A stretch of 64,000 nt of DNA. It comes from Helicobacteraceae bacterium (GTDB taxonomy: Bacteria; Campylobacterota; Campylobacteria; Campylobacterales; SZUA-545). The stretch is from the NCBI GenBank assembly GCA_031286325.1, contig JAITUT010000013.1, forward strand, positions 1 through 64,000, in the 5' to 3' direction. Positions 59,979 to 64,000 of this stretch are shown piece after piece; the stretch's first letter is position 1; the number at the start of each line of letters is the position of its first letter. The notes under the pieces are model-generated. The model was not told the origin of the DNA. It ran no database searches and saw only the letters and a program-made list of their open reading frames with translations. The translations under genes were made by a program, and so were the position numbers.

Positions 59979-61820
59979 ATGAATAGCGAAGAGATCGCGT
60001 TGCCGCCCGAAGTTTTGAGCGAAACGATTGCGGAGAAACCCGCCGCCGCTCAAAAAAAGGCGCGTTCCGAAATTCCCGAAGCGCCAAGCGATCCAGAAGC
60101 GCAACAATTAAGAGAGCTTTTATTCGCTCGCGAGATCGCGATCGTAGAAAATTTGAGAAAATTATTCGGCGAGGAGGCGAACGCCAAAGATTTAACGCAG
60201 CTGATCGCGGATTCTATCGCCAAAACCGCAGGCAAAGACGACAGATTCACATACACGATCTTGCCCGCGGTTGAAAAGATCGTACGGCAATCTATGCACG
60301 ACAACAAACAAGCTTTTATAGATGTCTTATTTCCGTTAATTGGTCCCTCTATCCGCAAATCTATCGCCGAAAACTTTCGCGATATGCTTAATAACTTTTC
60401 GAGAACTTTGGAAAATTCGCTCTCGTGGCAAGGAATCCGCTGGCGTTTGGAGGCGTTGCGCAGCGGTAAAACTTTCAGCGAAGTCGTCTTGTTGCGCACC
60501 ATTATTTATCGCGTGGAGCAGGCGTTTTTAATCCACGCCGAGACGGGGCTTGTCCTTTCGCACATCGTAAATACCGAAGTTGAGTCGCAAGACGCCGATA
60601 TGCTCAGCGCGATGCTAACGGCGATCAATGATTTTGTAAAAGATGTGTTTAGACAGAACGGATCGCAATCGACTAACCTAGAATCGCTCAGAATGGGCGA
60701 ATTTAATATCATTATTGAGCGGCAAAAAGATATTTATATAGCTTGCGTCGTGCGCGGCGCGCCGCCGATGTCGCTCTACGATCGCGTAAATGACGCGTTA
60801 GATCGCATAGGAGCCGAGTTTGCGCAGCAGATTCGCGAATTTGACGGCGATACCGCGCCCTTTGGTTACGCCAACACATTTTTAGAGCCGCTTTTGGACG
60901 CGCGTTACGCGAGCGAGCACAAGCCGTTTCCAACCTGGGGCAAAGTGATTACAAGCGTCGCTTTGACGTTTTTGATCTTCGGCGGCGTTTATTTTATATA
61001 TAGAGAAATTGTGTTTAATAAAGAATTTAACATCATTCTGAACCGCTTGCAAGACGCGCAGGGGGTTATGTTGGTGGGACAAAGCGAAACAACAGACGGC
61101 AAAGTGCGCCTGACGCTAATGCGGGACGAATTCGCCAAACCAATCTACGAGATCGTCGGCGATATAAAGAGCGCGCGCGATATTCGCTTTGAAGAGATTC
61201 CATATGTTTCGGTGGAAAACGAGATCGTCTATCGGAGAATTCTCTCGCAACTCAAAGTGCCGCAGGGCGCGGAATTTTTCTACGACAACGGCGTGGCGTC
61301 TCTATACGGCGAAGCGACTACCGAGTGGATAGACGACGCGAAGCGGATTTTGCAGTCGACGGCGGGGGTGAAAGAGATCAACGCAGAGAACATCAGCGAT
61401 CCAGAGCTAGTTTATGTATTAGATATGATAGATCGCATAGAGGCGTGCGTGATTGAGTTTCCGTTCAACAAGAGCCAGCCTGTGGGCGCAAACGCGGCGG
61501 AATTTTTGCGCCTCGCGGATATGCTGGCGGAACTTGAATACGCCGCCTCTAAGATCGGCTTTCTGCCGAATGTCGTGATTTACGGGCACGCCGATTCGTC
61601 GGGTACGGCGCTTCGCAACTACGAGCTCAGCCGCGAGCGCGGCGCCGCTCTAGCCGCCCTCCTTTACGCGCGCGGAAGCGCGATTCCAATTAGCGTCTAT
61701 GGAATGGGCTCCGACCACCCCAAAGAGGGCTCAAAGACTAGCGGCAACGCGGATCAAAAGAGCCGCCGCATAGAAATTAAGGTCAGGTTGCTTAGATCAA
61801 CCCATTCTAATCTATCTTAG
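59979..61820 (+). CDS. OmpA-family C-terminal domain protein with N-terminal RELLF motif and a possible longin/roadblock-like region
   Basis: 'QQLRELLFAREIAIVENLRKLFGEE'; 'AFLIHAETGLVLSHIVNTEVESQDADMLSAMLTAINDFVKDVF'; TM 'VITSVALTFLIFGGVYFIY'; OmpA 'VVIYGHADSSGTALRNYELSRERGAALAALL...KSRRIEIKV'. Confidence 0.85.
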   Translation: MNSEEIALPPEVLSETIAEKPAAAQKKARSEIPEAPSDPEAQQLRELLFAREIAIVENLRKLFGEEANAKDLTQLIADSIAKTAGKDDRFTYTILPAVEKIVRQSMHDNKQAFIDVLFPLIGPSIRKSIAENFRDMLNNFSRTLENSLSWQGIRWRLEALRSGKTFSEVVLLRTIIYRVEQAFLIHAETGLVLSHIVNTEVESQDADMLSAMLTAINDFVKDVFRQNGSQSTNLESLRMGEFNIIIERQKDIYIACVVRGAPPMSLYDRVNDALDRIGAEFAQQIREFDGDTAPFGYANTFLEPLLDARYASEHKPFPTWGKVITSVALTFLIFGGVYFIYREIVFNKEFNIILNRLQDAQGVMLVGQSETTDGKVRLTLMRDEFAKPIYEIVGDIKSARDIRFEEIPYVSVENEIVYRRILSQLKVPQGAEFFYDNGVASLYGEATTEWIDDAKRILQSTAGVKEINAENISDPELVYVLDMIDRIEACVIEFPFNKSQPVGANAAEFLRLADMLAELEYAASKIGFLPNVVIYGHADSSGTALRNYELSRERGAALAALLYARGSAIPISVYGMGSDHPKEGSKTSGNADQKSRRIEIKVRLLRSTHSNLS

Positions 61821-61895
61821 TTAAGTAGCTTTCCGTAATAATCGTTAAGCAACTTTCCGCAATAATTCATAAAATTTTTAAAAAGGCGGCGCGAG

Positions 61896-62405
61896 ATGAT
61901 ACAGAAGAAAATTTGCTTGCTAGGCGCATTTTCGGTAGGTAAAACTTCGCTTGTGAGCCAGTTTGTCCATTCGGTCTTCTCAGATCGTTACCTATCTACG
62001 ATTGGCGTCAAAATCAGCAAAAAAGAGATGACAATAGACAACAATCAGATGACTATGGTGATATGGGATTTGGAGGGCAAAGATGTCTATACCGATGTGA
62101 AAGTCTCGTATTTGCGCGGCGCAAGCGGCTTTTTCATAGTGGCGGACGGGACGCGCAAAGAGACTTTTGACGACGCGATGGGTATACACAAACTCGCTAT
62201 CGGCGCGATCGGCAACGAAGTGCCCTGCTATCTTTTATTAAACAAATCAGACCTTACGCAAAAGTGGGAGATCACGGACGATATGATTACGGACGCTATG
62301 AAAAAGGGCGTCAAGGCGTTTATGACCTCCGCGCGTACGGGACATTCAGTCGCCGAGGCTTTTGAGGCTTTGGCGCGAGATATGATGAGCGGAGAAACGA
62401 AATGA
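61896..62405 (+). CDS. Rab/Ras-like small GTPase
   Basis: P-loop 'LLGAFSVGKTSLVSQFVHSVFSDRYLSTIGVKI', 'VIWDLEGKD' (G3), 'LLNKSDL' (G4), 'TSARTG' (G5). Confidence 0.92.
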   Translation: MIQKKICLLGAFSVGKTSLVSQFVHSVFSDRYLSTIGVKISKKEMTIDNNQMTMVIWDLEGKDVYTDVKVSYLRGASGFFIVADGTRKETFDDAMGIHKLAIGAIGNEVPCYLLLNKSDLTQKWEITDDMITDAMKKGVKAFMTSARTGHSVAEAFEALARDMMSGETK

Positions 62406-63322
62406 GTGACAAAAACCAACTCGCGCTGGATATTTTGAACGCGTTGAACATCGCTGTTTTGGAGCGCGTAGGCGAGCGCAAATTCGCGGTCTTGGGCGAT
62501 CCTCCCGCCTTTTACAACAAATTTTTTCCGCCAAACGCCGTCGGCTATTGCGCCGAACCCTGGGAACATTCGCCAATGCTTGATCTTTTTATTAAAGACG
62601 CCGAACTTTTCTTTGAGAAAGAGACGCAAGGCGCGTTCAGCAGCGGCGTATGGCAAGAGGACGGCAAGGCGGAAGGCGAGACGGCGTTGATCGCGGAGGC
62701 TATTTATGTGGGCGATCGCCGCGTGATCACGATCCGATGCCTGCAAGAGGATTACCGCGATCGCGTGGGGATATTAAACGATATGCGCAACAATTTGCTA
62801 GAGCAACGCCAAGTGGAGCAAAATCTTGAAAGTTTCCGCGAAAAATCACGCATAGACGCTTTGACGGGGCTCTTTAACCGCGCGACTTTTGTGGAATTGC
62901 TTCACGGCGCGCTTGCCGAAAGCAACGCGAAAATGTTGCAAGTTTCGCTGGTAATGCTAGACATTGACAACTTCAAAAAATTCAACGACACCTACGGACA
63001 CCTCGCGGGCGATGAAGTTTTGCGATCGCTGGGCGTGTTTATACAAGATTGTTGCACGGGCGACGAGATCGCGGCGCGTTACGGCGGCGAGGAGTTTTGC
63101 GTGGTTTTGCGCGATGTCTCGCAGGAAAACACTCTGAGCTTCGCCCACAAAATTTGCGAAGGCGTGCGCAAAATTCGCATTGCCGCTCTGCCCGCGATCA
63201 CGATCAGCGTAGGTTGCGCGATCTACCGCCGCAATGAGAGTTCGGAGCAGTTTATTAAGCGGGCGGATATGGCGCTTTACGACATTAAATATAGCACCAA
63301 AAACGGCGTTTCAATGCGCTAA
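62402..63322 (+). CDS. GGDEF-domain diguanylate cyclase (intact GGEEF)
   Basis: 'RIDALTGLFNRATFVELLH', 'VMLDIDNFKKFNDTYGHLAGDEVLRSLGVFI', 'RYGGEEFCVVL'. Confidence 0.94.
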   Translation: MSDKNQLALDILNALNIAVLERVGERKFAVLGDPPAFYNKFFPPNAVGYCAEPWEHSPMLDLFIKDAELFFEKETQGAFSSGVWQEDGKAEGETALIAEAIYVGDRRVITIRCLQEDYRDRVGILNDMRNNLLEQRQVEQNLESFREKSRIDALTGLFNRATFVELLHGALAESNAKMLQVSLVMLDIDNFKKFNDTYGHLAGDEVLRSLGVFIQDCCTGDEIAARYGGEEFCVVLRDVSQENTLSFAHKICEGVRKIRIAALPAITISVGCAIYRRNESSEQFIKRADMALYDIKYSTKNGVSMR

Positions 63323-63439
63323 GGCGGCGCGGGTCGCTTTTAGTTTTACCGCCTCTGATTTCGTTCTAACTTCGTTTTGCGCGGCTTTGGGATAGACTTT
63401 TTGGTCTTTCCATTGCCGCAATTTCTCCAGATGTAAAAA

Positions 63440-64000
63440 TTACCTCCGATTTAACATATTCCAAAGTTCGCAATCTCCCCCTAGATCGCGCGCTTTTTCA
63501 GCGTCTTTTCTCGCTAGATCGTAATTTTTCAATTCATAATAGGTAATGCCGCGATTGCAATAAGCTTCGGCGTTTTCCGCGTCAAGATTGATCGCTCTCG
63601 TACAATCCTCAATCGCTTGAGTGTATTTTTGCAGTTTTCTATACGCATTGCCGCGATTGTTATACGCCGCCAAATTATCGGGGTCTAACTCGATCGCTTG
63701 CGTAAAATCTCTGATCGCTTGATCGTATTTTTGTAGCTCGTCATACGCATAACCGCGATTGTTGTAGGCTGAAGCGTCTTTTGGATCAAGTTCGATCGCT
63801 TGCGTAAAATCTTTAATCGCTTCTTTGTAATTTTGCAGTTTGCTATACACAAAACCGCGATTGCTGTAAGCCAAAGCATATTTTGGGTTAAGCGTGATCG
63901 CTTTCGTGAAATCCGCGATCGCTTGCTTGTAATTTTCCAGTTCATTATGCGCATAACCGCGATTATTGTAAGCCGAAGCGTTTTGCGGATCAAGCTCTAT
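63440..64000 (-). CDS. TPR repeat protein, 5' end beyond the window edge
   Basis: Frame stays open to position 64000 (…IELDPQNASAYNNRGYAHNELENYKQAIADFTKAITLNPKYALAYSNRG…); 34-aa / 102-nt repeats. Confidence 0.9.
   Translation of the reverse strand: MELDPQNASAYNNRGYAHNELENYKQAIADFTKAITLNPKYALAYSNRGFVYSKLQNYKEAIKDFTQAIELDPKDASAYNNRGYAYDELQKYDQAIRDFTQAIELDPDNLAAYNNRGNAYRKLQKYTQAIEDCTRAINLDAENAEAYCNRGITYYELKNYDLARKDAEKARDLGGDCELWNMLNRR

Noticed and set aside
63685-63993. 102-aa alternative-frame ORF at the right edge
   Set aside because: Shadow frame of the TPR gene (repeat period 102 nt keeps it open)

Overview
The window is a gene-dense, moderate-GC bacterial chromosome segment. Gene content and order (trpE-type / SPOR / DUF1882-like / glyA / lysS / fur / CvpA, plus rsmI-rpmE, kdsA, PBP1A, fliQ) resemble Campylobacterota; this is inferred from family recognition, not from a search. 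Housekeeping genes are interspersed with accessory loci. The most interesting are: (1) an Mpi-like serine DNA invertase enclosed by two divergent, near-identical DUF3015 genes that form a ~500 bp inverted repeat; (2) a tandem duplication of giant secreted proteins (2984 aa and 1601 aa) that share a ~1450-aa C-terminal module, an unusually long signal-peptide N-region, an AT-rich leader and a terminator, where only the first copy has an extra ~1300-aa N-terminal module; (3) an apparent operon of coiled-coil protein, OmpA protein with a possible longin/roadblock-like segment, Rab-like small GTPase and GGDEF cyclase; (4) a 1551-aa protein with seven propeller repeats, ASH and PKD domains and a CFI-box C-terminus; (5) frequent HIP1-like GCGATCGC octamers. 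I saw no convincing tRNA, rRNA or CRISPR array. All family names come from reading the sequence and were not checked against databases.
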